A DNA stretch of 64,000 nt from Mesotoga infera (lineage in GTDB: Bacteria > Thermotogota > Thermotogae > Petrotogales > Kosmotogaceae). Below, one piece after another: positions 43,341 through 52,910 of the stretch. Every line of letters begins with the position of its first letter. The stretch's first letter is position 1. Both the position numbers and the translations under genes were made by a program. The notes beneath the pieces are model-generated. The model saw only the letters and a program-made list of their open reading frames with translations. It was not told where the DNA came from and did not search any database. The stretch spans positions 1,922,001-1,986,000 of the forward strand of contig NZ_LS974202.1 of NCBI RefSeq assembly GCF_900157305.1. Reading direction: 5' to 3'.

Positions 43341-45619
43341 TGTTAGTTCAAGTTGCGATATCCAATTCTCCCCTCTTCGAGACCTATACATACAACAGCG
43401 ATTTACCCCTCTCGCCTGGGGAAAGGGTGGAGGTCAACTTCGCCGGCAGGAACACTATAGGTTACGTCGTTTCTCTTGAAGAGAAGAAAGGGCCTTATAA
43501 AATAAAGAACATCACGAAGAAGATAGATCTCGAACCATTTCTGGGTGTATCCGATCTGGAGCTTGCCATGTACACCTCGAAAGAGTTCGTTGCGCCACCG
43601 GGAAAGGTCTTCGACCTCTTCTTCCCGCCGGGAAAACTGCTTCAGGTAAGTGATTACGTGGTGGCCATATCCGGTGATGTCGGTCTCGAATTGCCGATGA
43701 GCAAAGACAGCTTCCTGAAAAAGTTTGGAAGCGAAAAACTCCGGGAGCTTCTGGGGTCAAGAGACGTGAAGATAATGCACAGTTTCGATCGAAAGGTCTC
43801 GGGCAAGCGGAGGATCAAAAAAGTCTCTTTGAACAGAAGGTTGATAGATCTGCGCGAAGAGCTCAATCCAGTCTGGCAGTCGATAGTCGATTATCTTCTT
43901 TCCGTCAGTTCTGAAGAGATCTCCGTTCTCGAGAAAAAACTCGGACTGAACAGTCGCAGCCCGATCGAGACGCTCGTCAGAAAGGGAGTTCTCTCGGTGG
44001 AGGAGGTAGAGGAAGACGACTCTCAATGGGTTATCCCATCGGTAATCGATCTCACTCAAGATCAGAAAAAGGTCTCCAGAGCACTGCTCAATAAGAAAAA
44101 CGGGGTATCGCTTCTTTACGGCCTTACCGGTACGGGAAAGACCGAGGTGTACTTCAATATCATGGAATACTGGCTGAACAGGGGAAAGCAGGTTCTCTTA
44201 ATGGTTCCGGAAGTCTCGCTGACCCCTCAGCTTCTGGCGCGTGTCAGGGGCGCTTTCCCAGGCAGAGTCATCAGGCAGTACCACAGTTACATGACTGCCG
44301 GACAGAGGCAGAGGATTTGGCTCGACGCCACCGAAGGAAATGTGGACATACTGGTCGGGACAAGGAGTTCGCTGTGGGTTCCCATGAAAAAAACCGGCCT
44401 GATAATAATCGACGAAGAACACGACGCCAGTTTTTATCAGCAGAGCGTGCCTTTTTACGATGGTGTAGAAGTGGCGATGAAGAAAGGGAAGTTACTCGAT
44501 ATCCCGGTTATTCTAGGTTCGGCGACGCCCAGAGTTACACACTTCTACGCTGCGAGCACTGGCAGAATGGATCTTTTGGAGCTCCGCAACAGACCGGTTG
44601 GAAGCTTCCCTGCGATCGAGATCATCGATATGAAAGAAGAGAAAAATCCTATCATAAGCGCAAGGGCGCTCAAAGAGATAGAATATACCCTTTCGCAGGG
44701 CAAACAGGTCTTCGTTTTCGTTCACAGAAAAGGATTCTCCAATTACGTGGTCTGCCATGCATGCGGTCAAACCGTCACCTGTCCTCATTGTTCCGTCTCT
44801 CTGACTTATCACAAGATAGACAATGCCCTGAAGTGTCACTACTGCGGATACAGACAACACGTGCCGAGATCCTGTCCGTCCTGTGGATCAATGACGCTTT
44901 CGGCGCGGGGGTTCGGCACGGAGAGGGTAGAAAACGATCTTCAAAAGTTCTTTCCGTCAGCCAGCATAATGCGCATGGATCGCGAAACCATCGATAATCC
45001 ATTCGCCTACGAAAAGGCGCTGCAGGAGATCTCTAAAAAAAAGAGCCAGATAATAGTGGGAACTAAAATGATCACGAAAGGGCTCGATTTTCCCGACGTA
45101 GAGATGGTTCTGGTGATCGATGCCGACCGCCTTATGAGCTTTCCCAGCTACGACAGTCCTGAAACCGCCTTTCAGTACATAGCACAGGTCAGCGGTCGCT
45201 CCGGTAGGGCCGGTAAGGGAAGGGCCTTCATTCAGAGTTTCAATCCCGGCAACAGGGTTATAAGCAAAGCCTTCGAGAGGGATTACGACAGTTTCTTCCA
45301 ACAGGAGCTGGATCTCAGGAAAGAACTTCGCTATCCGCCTTTCGTAAAGATCGTGGAGATCGTATGCATCGGAGATTCCGAAGAAGAAAGCCTTGATCTT
45401 GGTAAAAAAGTAGTGGCCGAGCTGGAAAAATCGAAAGACGCCTATCTTGAACTCTTCGGCCCCATAGTCCCGCTTCTCTCGAAGATCAAGAGTTCTTATA
45501 GGACGAAGATCGTCCTGAAACTGGAAAACGATAGTCCGCTAGATTTCCTTCAACCCGTGATAAAAAAGCATTCCACCGGACTCCAGACAATAGTGAATGG
45601 AATCGGCGGAATGCTTTGA
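43340..45619 (+). CDS. priA: Primosomal protein N' (replication restart helicase PriA)
   Basis: A 759-residue superfamily-2 helicase that reloads the replisome at stalled forks. The start is ATG 43340, overlapping the tmcAL stop as TGATG; a longer in-frame reading lies within tmcAL and is rejected. Motifs: Walker A LTGTGKTEVYF (about 262), DEEH box IIDEEHD (about 357), the zinc-binding cysteines from CHACGQTVTCPHC to CPSCG (about 471-517) and helicase motif VSGRSGRAGKG. The N-terminal DNA-binding domain is present. Length is normal for PriA. Confidence 0.95.
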   Translation: MLVQVAISNSPLFETYTYNSDLPLSPGERVEVNFAGRNTIGYVVSLEEKKGPYKIKNITKKIDLEPFLGVSDLELAMYTSKEFVAPPGKVFDLFFPPGKLLQVSDYVVAISGDVGLELPMSKDSFLKKFGSEKLRELLGSRDVKIMHSFDRKVSGKRRIKKVSLNRRLIDLREELNPVWQSIVDYLLSVSSEEISVLEKKLGLNSRSPIETLVRKGVLSVEEVEEDDSQWVIPSVIDLTQDQKKVSRALLNKKNGVSLLYGLTGTGKTEVYFNIMEYWLNRGKQVLLMVPEVSLTPQLLARVRGAFPGRVIRQYHSYMTAGQRQRIWLDATEGNVDILVGTRSSLWVPMKKTGLIIIDEEHDASFYQQSVPFYDGVEVAMKKGKLLDIPVILGSATPRVTHFYAASTGRMDLLELRNRPVGSFPAIEIIDMKEEKNPIISARALKEIEYTLSQGKQVFVFVHRKGFSNYVVCHACGQTVTCPHCSVSLTYHKIDNALKCHYCGYRQHVPRSCPSCGSMTLSARGFGTERVENDLQKFFPSASIMRMDRETIDNPFAYEKALQEISKKKSQIIVGTKMITKGLDFPDVEMVLVIDADRLMSFPSYDSPETAFQYIAQVSGRSGRAGKGRAFIQSFNPGNRVISKAFERDYDSFFQQELDLRKELRYPPFVKIVEIVCIGDSEEESLDLGKKVVAELEKSKDAYLELFGPIVPLLSKIKSSYRTKIVLKLENDSPLDFLQPVIKKHSTGLQTIVNGIGGML

Positions 45620-45645
45620 AAGATCTATTCTATCGTACCGGTTTA

Positions 45646-46839
45646 CTACCTTTTCAGCTGTCCAGGGAAGAAGCAAGAGACGAAATGCCCACCTCCAACA
45701 TCCTGCAACTGGGGTTCCTCTCTGGAACAGACTTCTTTGGCTATTGGACAGCGTGGATGGAACCTGCAACCGGAAGGCGGATTGATCGGACTGGGAACGT
45801 CGCCCTGGAGTATGATCCTTTGCTTTTTCTTCTCCGGATTGGCCTCTGGAATGGCCGACATCAGCGAGACGGTATAAGGATGGAGAGGATCGTCAAAGAG
45901 TTTTTTCTTGTCGGAAAGTTCGGCGACCTTTCCCAGGTACATTACGGCCACCCTCTTGCTGATATGTTTCACAACGCCCAGATCGTGAGCGATGAAGAGA
46001 TAGGTCAGGCCGAATTCTTTCTGAAGATCGTTCAGCAAATTGAGAATCTGGGCCTGAATAGAGACGTCAAGGGCCGAGACGGCCTCGTCGCAGACTATGA
46101 GTTTTGGATTGAGAATCAAAGCCCTGGCGACTCCTATACGCTGTCTCTGCCCTCCGCTGAATTCGTGTGGGAATCTGGACATATGATCCTTTGATAGACC
46201 GACTTTTGTCATAATATCGGCAACTTTATCTAGAACGTCGCTCCCGGTGGCCAACCCGTGGATCCTGGCTCCCTCTCCGATGATGTTCTTGATCCGCATT
46301 CTGGGATTAAGGGAAGAAAAAGGGTCCTGGAAGATGATCTGGGCGTTTCTTCTGAAAGCCTTTCTCTTCTCTTCACGGTTCGAAAGCATGCTTCTCATGA
46401 AGGCGTTCCGGTCTTCGTTGAACTCCTTGAAGTATCTTTCGGCTATCTTTCTATCGAAATCGTTTTGAAACGACTGAATTGCGGCTTCGGACGATCCGCC
46501 CTTGCCTTTCAACTCGACGAATCGGTCGATGTATGTGTCTCTTATATATTTTTTGGCCTTCAGCGTGGGCATGAAATAGTAGGTAGTGTCTTCCCCTTCC
46601 ATGATTATTCTGCCTGAAGTCGGCTCATAAAGCCTCAAAACCGACATACCGGCCGTAGTCTTGCCGCAACCGGATTCTCCAACGAGTCCTAGAGTCTCTT
46701 TCTCGTACACGTCGAAACTGATATTGTCAACGGCTTTGACTTGGGCAACTACCCTTCTGAAAACGCCGGCCCTTACCGGGAAGTGTTTCACCAGCCGATC
46801 GGCCCTTAAAAGTAGTTTGCTATCGGGTATTTTGCTCAT
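45646..46839 (-). CDS. oppF: Oligopeptide-type ABC transporter ATP-binding protein (OppF-like)
   Basis: A 397-residue ATPase, last gene of the transporter operon. Walker A GESGCGKTT, Q-loop IIFQDPFSSLNPRM, signature SGGQRQRIGVARAL, Walker B LIVCDEAVSALD, and the C-terminal oligopeptide/dipeptide domain with a cysteine motif (GCRFHPRCPIAKEVC) are present. About 70 extra residues sit between the Walker A region and the Q-loop (for example YIDRFVELKGKGG), compared with the usual short link. The ATG overlaps the stop of oppD by 4 bases. Substrate cannot be set from the ATPase; oligosaccharides are possible, since some Thermotogae 'opp' systems carry sugars. Confidence 0.92.
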   Translation of the reverse strand: MSKIPDSKLLLRADRLVKHFPVRAGVFRRVVAQVKAVDNISFDVYEKETLGLVGESGCGKTTAGMSVLRLYEPTSGRIIMEGEDTTYYFMPTLKAKKYIRDTYIDRFVELKGKGGSSEAAIQSFQNDFDRKIAERYFKEFNEDRNAFMRSMLSNREEKRKAFRRNAQIIFQDPFSSLNPRMRIKNIIGEGARIHGLATGSDVLDKVADIMTKVGLSKDHMSRFPHEFSGGQRQRIGVARALILNPKLIVCDEAVSALDVSIQAQILNLLNDLQKEFGLTYLFIAHDLGVVKHISKRVAVMYLGKVAELSDKKKLFDDPLHPYTVSLMSAIPEANPEKKKQRIILQGDVPSPINPPSGCRFHPRCPIAKEVCSREEPQLQDVGGGHFVSCFFPGQLKR

Positions 46840-47852
46840 GCCCCCTCACCTGCCCTCGATACTTTGATCATTTCGACGAGTTTATCCACGTACCAGCAGG
46901 CCGATGTGTGATTCTCATCTACCTCTACCAGGGGTGGCTCTTCTTTTCTGCATTTGTCGGTCGCCAGTGGACATCTGGTGTTGAACCTGCATCCATCCGG
47001 GAAATCCAGAGGATCGGGGACGACACCGGGTATGTTGTAGAGAACCTCTCTATCCTCGTCGAGTTTGGGAATCGCGTTCATTAAACCCCAGGTGTAGGGA
47101 TGCCTTGGTTTCTTGAAGAGCGTGTGGACTTCGGCGTATTCCACCACTTTTCCGGCGTACATCACTACAACTCTCTGGGCCATCTCCGCTATCACTCCAA
47201 GATCATGCGTGATCATCACCAAAGCCATGCCATACTGTTCTTGAAGCGACTTCATTAGTTCGAGGATCTGTGCCTGAATGGTCACATCCAGAGCTGTGGT
47301 GGGCTCATCCGCGAACAGGAGTTTCGGATTACAGGAAAGCGCCATGGCTATCATGGCTCTCTGTCTCATTCCTCCGGAAAGTTCGTGAGGGTATTCGTCA
47401 ACCCTTTTCTCCGGTTCGGGAATACCGACTTTGCGTAGCATATCTATCGCCATTTTTCTGGCCTGTTCCTTGTTGACATCCTGGTGAAGGAGAATAGCCT
47501 CCATTATCTGAAAGCCAATCGTGAAGACCGGGTTGAGAGCAGTCATGGGTTCTTGGAAGATCATGGCCATGTCGTTCCCCCTTATCTTCATCATCTGCGA
47601 CTCTGGAATGGCCATTACGTTTTTGCCTTCGAAAATGATCTCCCCACCGGCGATTTCGCCCTTTTCGTCAAGAAGCCTCATTACCGAAAGGGAAGTCACA
47701 CTCTTTCCGCAACCGGATTCACCGACTATCCCGAGCGTCTCGCCTGCGTAAACATCGAAAGTCACACCGTCCACCGCTTTTACTATCCCGTCTTCTGTAT
47801 GAAAATAGGTTCTTAGATCTTTCACCTGTAAAAGTGCGTTTTTGCTATCCAC
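46836..47852 (-). CDS. oppD: Oligopeptide-type ABC transporter ATP-binding protein (OppD-like)
   Basis: A 338-residue ATPase with GESGCGKSVTSLS, FQEPMTALNPVF, LSGGMRQRAMIAMAL and LLFADEPTTALD, and the family's C-terminal cysteine stretch (GCRFNTRCPLATDKC). It pairs with OppF in the membrane complex. GTG 47852 follows GAGGAGGATTTTGAC and is the best start. Spacing to oppC upstream is 13 bases and it overlaps oppF downstream, so it is translated as part of the operon. Confidence 0.94.
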   Translation of the reverse strand: MDSKNALLQVKDLRTYFHTEDGIVKAVDGVTFDVYAGETLGIVGESGCGKSVTSLSVMRLLDEKGEIAGGEIIFEGKNVMAIPESQMMKIRGNDMAMIFQEPMTALNPVFTIGFQIMEAILLHQDVNKEQARKMAIDMLRKVGIPEPEKRVDEYPHELSGGMRQRAMIAMALSCNPKLLFADEPTTALDVTIQAQILELMKSLQEQYGMALVMITHDLGVIAEMAQRVVVMYAGKVVEYAEVHTLFKKPRHPYTWGLMNAIPKLDEDREVLYNIPGVVPDPLDFPDGCRFNTRCPLATDKCRKEEPPLVEVDENHTSACWYVDKLVEMIKVSRAGEGA

Positions 47853-47865
47853 GTCAAAATCCTCC

Positions 47866-48747
47866 TCAGCTTCTCATTCTCGGGTCGAAGATGTCTCTGA
47901 GGGCATCACCCACGAGGTTCCAGGCGAGAACGAAAAGGACCATTGCTGTACCCGGGAAAACTATTGCGAACCAGGACTCGTTGAGCATGGTCATCCAGTT
48001 ACGCGAGTAAGAGAGTATAGTTCCCCAATCGGCGTATCCCGGTTCGGCGCCAACTCCGAGGAAGCTCAATCCCGCCGCGGTTATTACATATGATCCTATT
48101 CTCATTGACATCTGTACTACAACCGGGAAGATAGTGTTCGGAAGAATATGCTTCATGATAATCTTCCAGTCCTTCTGTCCCAGTGCTTTTGCGGCCAGGA
48201 CGTACTGCTCTTCCCTTGCCTGGAGTATGTTTCCTCTAATCAGCCTGGCGGTGCTCATCCAGCCGAATATGATTAGGGCTATTATCACTTTGTCCAGCCC
48301 TTTTCCGAGAATGGTGGTCATCACCATCGCCGCGACAAGGAAGGGGATCGAAAGGAAGATATCAACTATTCTCATCAGTATTTCATCGACCCACCCTCCG
48401 AAATACGCGGAGATAGATCCGATCGCAACACCGATCAATGCAGAGAAACCGGTTATGATTAAACCCAGCCTGAAGGCCGTTCTGGTTCCCCAGACCACGC
48501 CATAGAAGATGTCCCTTCCACCAATCACGCCGAACGGATGTTCAGAAGTTGGCGCTATGGGTTTTGAAGACCACGAAACTCTCGGGATCTGATAATTGTT
48601 TCCCATCTCGTTGACGCCGGCTATCTGAGGAGCAAAGACCGCGACGATTATGAAGAAGATCAAGAGACAGGTACCCAGGACTGCGGTACCGTTTTTCCAG
48701 TACTTCTTCATTATCTTCCGAAATTCGCTTTTTCTTTTGACTGCCAT
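47866..48747 (-). CDS. oppC: Oligopeptide-type ABC transporter permease (OppC-like)
   Basis: A 293-residue inner-membrane permease with about six transmembrane segments. The coupling loop that contacts the ATPase is QYVLAAKALGQKDWKIIMKH. The N-terminal cytoplasmic stretch before the first membrane helix is typical of OppC/DppC. Conserved C-terminal GYADWGTILS and LGVGAEPG regions are present. It lies 13 bases after oppB and 13 bases before oppD. Confidence 0.93.
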   Translation of the reverse strand: MAVKRKSEFRKIMKKYWKNGTAVLGTCLLIFFIIVAVFAPQIAGVNEMGNNYQIPRVSWSSKPIAPTSEHPFGVIGGRDIFYGVVWGTRTAFRLGLIITGFSALIGVAIGSISAYFGGWVDEILMRIVDIFLSIPFLVAAMVMTTILGKGLDKVIIALIIFGWMSTARLIRGNILQAREEQYVLAAKALGQKDWKIIMKHILPNTIFPVVVQMSMRIGSYVITAAGLSFLGVGAEPGYADWGTILSYSRNWMTMLNESWFAIVFPGTAMVLFVLAWNLVGDALRDIFDPRMRS

Positions 48748-48760
48748 CTACTTTGCCTCC

Positions 48761-49795
48761 TCACTCAAGCCTTATTCGCGGGTCAACGAGAGCGTATGAC
48801 ACATCAACTACCAGATTGCCTACCACCATAATGAAGGAGAAGAAAAGCGCTCCGCCGATTATCGACCAGTAGTCCAGAAGGGTCGCTGCGTCGGCCAGAA
48901 ACCTTCCCATGCCGACCCTGCTGAAGATAGTTTCAACAAAGACGGTTCCACCAAGCAATCCGATGACTGAGCCACCTGCAACGGTGAGAACGGGAATCAT
49001 CGCGTTCTTTTTGGCATGTTTCTGGATTACAATATTCTCCGGCACACCCTTTGCCCTAGCGGTTCTTATGTAATCTTTCCTGAGAACTTCGAGCATGCTT
49101 GAACGCGTTATTCTGAGGAGGTAAGCCCACCAGAGGTAAGCCAGGGTCATAACCGGTAGAATCAGATGTCTCAGTGCATCCACAAAGATATCCAACCTTC
49201 CATTCAGCAAGGCATCTATCGTTGGCATGGAAGTTATTTTATTCCACTCAGCACTGCGCATTATAAGGTCGAACTGTGTATTGACCATTCCGGGTGGGAA
49301 CCAGCCCAGCAACGAATAGAATACCAGGAGCAACAAAAGACCGAAGACGAAGTCTGGCAGCGACCACCCTACTAGAGCGAACACTCTTATAAATTGGTCT
49401 ATGAATTTATTCTGATGAACCGCCGAAACAACCCCAAGCCATATCGCCACCAGAATAACTGGAATTATCGCGTATATGGTTAGTTCTAGAGTATAAGGAA
49501 AACGTTCTAGCATGGCCGGTAGTACCCCCTTCTTTCCCACCATCGAGTACCCGAAATCACCCTGGAGAATGTTTCCCAGCCATTTTAGGTACTGTACCGG
49601 CATAGGTTCATCCAATCCGTATTTTTTGATCAATCTTTCCGCTGCATCTGGGGTTTTGAGAGCTTCGGGGCTTTTTATATATGAAGCCAGAAGTCTGTCC
49701 GGTCCGAGGGCCCAGATCATCGAAAAAATAATTAAAGTAACGCCGATCAGTATGAGCGGCATCAAAAGAAGCCTTCTGATTATGTAAGCTGTCAC
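48761..49795 (-). CDS. oppB: Oligopeptide-type ABC transporter permease (OppB-like)
   Basis: A 344-residue permease with the characteristic OppB N-terminus (MTAYIIRRLLLMPLILIGVT), a large extracytoplasmic loop and the coupling loop DYIRTARAKGVPENIVIQKH. The start is GTG 49795, preceded by AGGGGTGAT. A terminator stands between it and the binding-protein gene upstream, so it depends on read-through or its own weak promoter. Confidence 0.93.
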   Translation of the reverse strand: MTAYIIRRLLLMPLILIGVTLIIFSMIWALGPDRLLASYIKSPEALKTPDAAERLIKKYGLDEPMPVQYLKWLGNILQGDFGYSMVGKKGVLPAMLERFPYTLELTIYAIIPVILVAIWLGVVSAVHQNKFIDQFIRVFALVGWSLPDFVFGLLLLLVFYSLLGWFPPGMVNTQFDLIMRSAEWNKITSMPTIDALLNGRLDIFVDALRHLILPVMTLAYLWWAYLLRITRSSMLEVLRKDYIRTARAKGVPENIVIQKHAKKNAMIPVLTVAGGSVIGLLGGTVFVETIFSRVGMGRFLADAATLLDYWSIIGGALFFSFIMVVGNLVVDVSYALVDPRIRLE

Positions 49796-49866
49796 CTGAG
49801 TATCACCCCTTTACACAAAATAAACAGATAATAAGACTATTATAGTGCATTTTTTTGATCAAAAAA

Positions 49867-49895
49867 AGAGCCGGGTTAGAAGAACACCCGGCTCT
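49867..49895 (-). terminator. Intrinsic terminator between oppA-like gene and oppB
   Basis: AGAGCCGGGT and ACCCGGCTCT form a 10-bp stem with a 9-base loop, followed on the minus strand by TTTTTTT (49860-49866). Partial termination here would yield more binding protein than permease, a common scheme in ABC operons. Confidence 0.9.
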
Positions 49896-49911
49896 AGCTT
49901 ATCAAGCCTTT

Positions 49912-51758
49912 CTATTCGCTCTTGGAAAGGTGGTAGTAGTAGTAACCGGATCTTGCGGTTTGCGGATACCAGCCATCTACCTTAGGAGATTCAACATGGA
50001 GTCCCACAGGCATGTATAGAGGAACACCGAGAGCATATTCTATGGCCTTCTCCTGAACGGATCTGTAAAGCTTCACTCTTTCTGCAGGATCGGTCGCCTT
50101 TATAGCGGCAATGATTTCATCGTCAACGTTCTCTTTTGCCCAATCTCTGAACAGCTTTCCCTGTCTTCCTGCATAGGTTCCAAAGCTAGCGTAGTAAGTG
50201 GATATGAAGTTGTGTGGGTCCGGATAGTCGGCTACCCAGCCTATTATGAACATCGGAAGGAATCCGTTGTTCTGTGCCGAGAGGTACGTCGGCCACTGAA
50301 CACCGAGCGGCTCAACCTTGAATTTCGGGTTGATAGAACTCACGAAGTAGGAGAGCATTTCGGCGATAGTCTGTCTTGAATTGTTACCGGTGTTGTAAAG
50401 TATCTGGAGTTTGAAACCCTTGTTCCAGACTTCTCCACCCCAGGCCTGCTTGAATTCGGCAGCCGCCTTGGCCAGGTTGAATTCGGGCAGCGGCAGGGTT
50501 TCGTCGAAGCCGAGGTAACCTTCTGGAAGATCTGTCGGGACGAGCTTACCGAGACCATTTATAACTTCATCGATGAATGTGATGCCATCGTAGCAGTAAG
50601 CGAAAGCCTTTCTAACATGGATATCGGAGAAGAATTCTCTGGGGATGCCATTTCCATCGAGCTTTCCACTTCCAAGATATTCACTACCTTCTGCGATGAG
50701 CCAGTTGAAGTGGAGAGAGGTTATAGAGGAAACTGGATAACCGGTCGTAACTTCTGCCTTACCCTGTGCCTGCAGCGCAAGAGCCTGATCGAGATAGACC
50801 GGATCAAAGTAAGCGATATCGGCATCGCCTGCTTCGAATATGGACTTTCTAGTCGAAAATTCATCAACACCCCAAATTACGATGTTCTTTATGGCCGCTG
50901 GACCTGCCCAGTAATCGTCGAATCTCTCGAGAACGACCTTCTGCTGTGCCCTGTCCCACTCTACCAGCTTATATGGTCCGGAACCGCCATCGAAGTCGTG
51001 GAACGCGTATTCATCAGCTTCCAGGTCGTGCCACTTCCACCAACCGTCTGCCTTTCCATCCCAGTCACCGCGTTCCATGGCAAGCTTGGAATCGACTATC
51101 GCTCCCCAGGAACCGAAATGACACACTATGTTCAGGAAGGCACCGAAAGGCCCGTCGAGAGTGAAGACGACAGTGTTGTCAACCACTTCGATTCTCGGAT
51201 CAATGACCTCTTCGTAGAAGGAGATAAGCTTGGCTTTAGCTTCCTCGGAGGTTGGGTTTCTGTCTGCGTTCACCGCATCGGAATATGCCATTCCCGCATA
51301 ATCGGCAAACCAGTCTTCGACAGTGTAGAAGGCCGAGCTTGTCAGAGCTTCGATTATCCATCCCCAGTGTGCCTTGCCGGCGGGATCGCCAAGTATGTAC
51401 CTCTCGAAGGAGTACTCTACATCTGCCGGGGTAAGTATGTTCCCACTGTGGAACTTGACGCCCTCTCTTATGGGGAATATGTACTTCAGAGCGCCATCTT
51501 CTTCAACCACAAGACCGTTATCGAAGCTCGGAACTTCCGTGGAAATCATGGGCAGGAATTCCGAAACTGACTGCCCTTTGTACTGAATCAGATTATCGTA
51601 GAGGTTTCTATGACCTCTCCACTGGCAGTATCGTAGGAGTGCATTCCATCGAGTGTCTCCGGCTCACCGATGGTCAAATTCACAAGCGTGTTTGGGTCAC
51701 TTGCAAACGCAAAGAGCGATACTAACAGAGCAAGTGTTACCAGTAGAATTTTCTTCAC
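49912..51758 (-). pseudogene. oppA: Oligopeptide-type substrate-binding protein, frameshifted
   Basis: A solute-binding protein gene of the OppA family (SBP_bac_5). The true start is GTG 51758 after AAAGGGGG. It opens with a signal sequence (VKKILLVTLALLVSLFAFAS) and the mature start DPNTLVNLTIGEPETLDG. At 51605-51607 a run of three T's (three A's on the coding strand) replaces the four needed. The reading runs into a stop after GEVIETSTII, while the +1 frame continues seamlessly as NLYDNLIQYKGQSVSEFLP and on through the remaining 545 codons. One added base restores a 615-residue protein. So this is either a recent mutation or a sequencing error. The downstream part is otherwise intact. Confidence 0.88.
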
Positions 51759-51801
51759 TAGTGTTGCCCCCTTTCAAATAGAGATGAGTGTGTGCAGAAC
51801 A

Positions 51802-51830
51802 ATTATAATCTATCGAGCTTCGAAATTCAA
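51802..51830 (-). promoter_or_regulatory. Promoter of the transporter operon
   Basis: On the minus strand TTGAAT (51825-51830), a 17-base spacer and TATAAT (51802-51807) make a near-consensus sigma-70-type promoter, 44 bases before the GTG of the binding-protein gene. Confidence 0.8.
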
Positions 51831-51882
51831 AACTGCGTTAACCATTGTGTTGTATTTGGGGTTTTCAAGCCTCATATACGTA

Positions 51883-51912
51883 TTGACAATTGTATGGTTA
51901 CAATGGTAGAAT
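51883..51912 (+). promoter_or_regulatory. Promoter of tRNA-Val
   Basis: TTGACA (51883-51888), an 18-base spacer and TAGAAT (51907-51912), ending 11 bases before the tRNA. Confidence 0.8.
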
Positions 51913-51923
51913 CTCTCCTGTCC

Positions 51924-51998
51924 GGGTGCGTAGCTCAGTGGAAGAGCGCTTCCTTGACGAGGAAGAGGCCGTAGGTTCAATCCCTACCGCACCCACCA
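51924..51998 (+). tRNA. tRNA-Val (anticodon GAC)
   Basis: A 75-base cloverleaf with acceptor pairs GGGTGCG/CGCACCC, D stem GCTC/GAGC, anticodon stem CTTCC/GGAAG around TTGACGA (anticodon GAC), T stem GTAGG/CCTAC with TTCAATC loop, discriminator A and an encoded CCA (51996-51998). Confidence 0.97.
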
Positions 51999-52000
51999 GC

Positions 52001-52028
52001 GGGGAGAGTTTTCTCCCCTATATTTTTT
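52001..52028 (+). terminator. Terminator of tRNA-Val
   Basis: GGGGAGA (52001-52007), GTTT loop, TCTCCCC (52012-52018), then TATATTTTTT. It overlaps the stop codon of the convergent phosphorylase gene, whose strand has no T tract here. Confidence 0.85.
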
Positions 52029-52866
52029 CCAGAGTCTTCAATATCAATTTACTCATGTCTCTTCCGGCCTTTTTTGCCATTTCAAGAACCTCTTCGGCCG
52101 TTATTGGCTTCAGATCGTCGGGTACGGCGCGATCGGATATTGCCGCAAAACCTATAACTTTTATACCGGCGTGGCGGGCCACGATGACCTCGGGAACCGT
52201 CGACATTCCGACGGAATCGGCGCCGAACCTCCTCATCATTCTCAGCTCGGCTGGAGTTTCGAAATTCGGTCCGGCTACACCGATATAAACTCCTTCGTAA
52301 ACACCGATACCGAGCTCTTTAGAAGCGACTTTCGCCTTTTCGAGGAGTTCCAGATCGAAAGGTTCGCTCATATCAGGAAACCTCGGTCCCCATTCATCTA
52401 CGTTTGGTCCTATGAGCGGATTGTCGCCCATGAAATTGATTATGTCGCGGACAAGCATCACCCTTCCCACTTCGAAGTCGGGATTTAATCCTCCTGAAGC
52501 GTTGGTGATAATGAGAACCTCCACACCGAGTTCCTGCATTACGCGGATGGGGAAAGTTATGGTTCTCATGGAGTATCCTTCATAGTAATGAAAACGCCCG
52601 TTCATAAGCATCACTTCGTGGTGAAGTACTCTTCCAAAGGTCAGTTCACCTTTATGACCGGGAGCCGTAGAAACCGGAAAACCCGGCAAATCCTCGTAGG
52701 GTATGGAGATGGAGTTTTCGAGACTTCTGGAGATGTCTCCAAGTCCGCTCCCCAGTATTATGGCGACCTTCGGCTTAGCGGGTACCTCTTTCTGAATGAA
52801 ATGGGCAGCTTTTTTGACGTTTTCCACGTAAGTTTTAAGTTCTTCTTGGAGATCAGAAATACTCAT
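52018..52866 (-). CDS. punA: Purine nucleoside phosphorylase (trimeric class)
   Basis: A 282-residue enzyme that splits purine nucleosides with phosphate to free base and ribose-1-phosphate. Motifs: ILGSGLGD near the N-terminus, PGFPVSTAPGHKG phosphate site, NGRFHYYEGYSM, NASGGLNPDF and GPNFETPAE, all typical of the trimeric PNP/MTAP family. The MSTVPEVIVARH stretch and DSVGMST favour PNP over MTAP. The ATG at 52866 is preceded by GAGGGAGGG. It is transcribed from a promoter overlapping that of proS. Confidence 0.93.
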   Translation of the reverse strand: MSISDLQEELKTYVENVKKAAHFIQKEVPAKPKVAIILGSGLGDISRSLENSISIPYEDLPGFPVSTAPGHKGELTFGRVLHHEVMLMNGRFHYYEGYSMRTITFPIRVMQELGVEVLIITNASGGLNPDFEVGRVMLVRDIINFMGDNPLIGPNVDEWGPRFPDMSEPFDLELLEKAKVASKELGIGVYEGVYIGVAGPNFETPAELRMMRRFGADSVGMSTVPEVIVARHAGIKVIGFAAISDRAVPDDLKPITAEEVLEMAKKAGRDMSKLILKTLEKI

Positions 52867-52895
52867 GCCGGCCCTCCCTCTAAAATCGATATTCT

Positions 52896-52904
52896 ATTAT
52901 AGCA
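52896..52904 (-). promoter_or_regulatory. Extended -10 of the phosphorylase promoter
   Basis: Minus strand TGCTATAAT; the -10 hexamer is 52896-52901, about 30 bases before the ATG at 52866. No good -35. Confidence 0.55.
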
Positions 52905-52910
52905 AAACGA

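Noticed and set aside
51601-51612. Programmed frameshift in the binding-protein gene
   Set aside because: There is no slippery heptamer with a downstream structure, and this protein family does not use recoding. A mutation or sequencing error is simpler.
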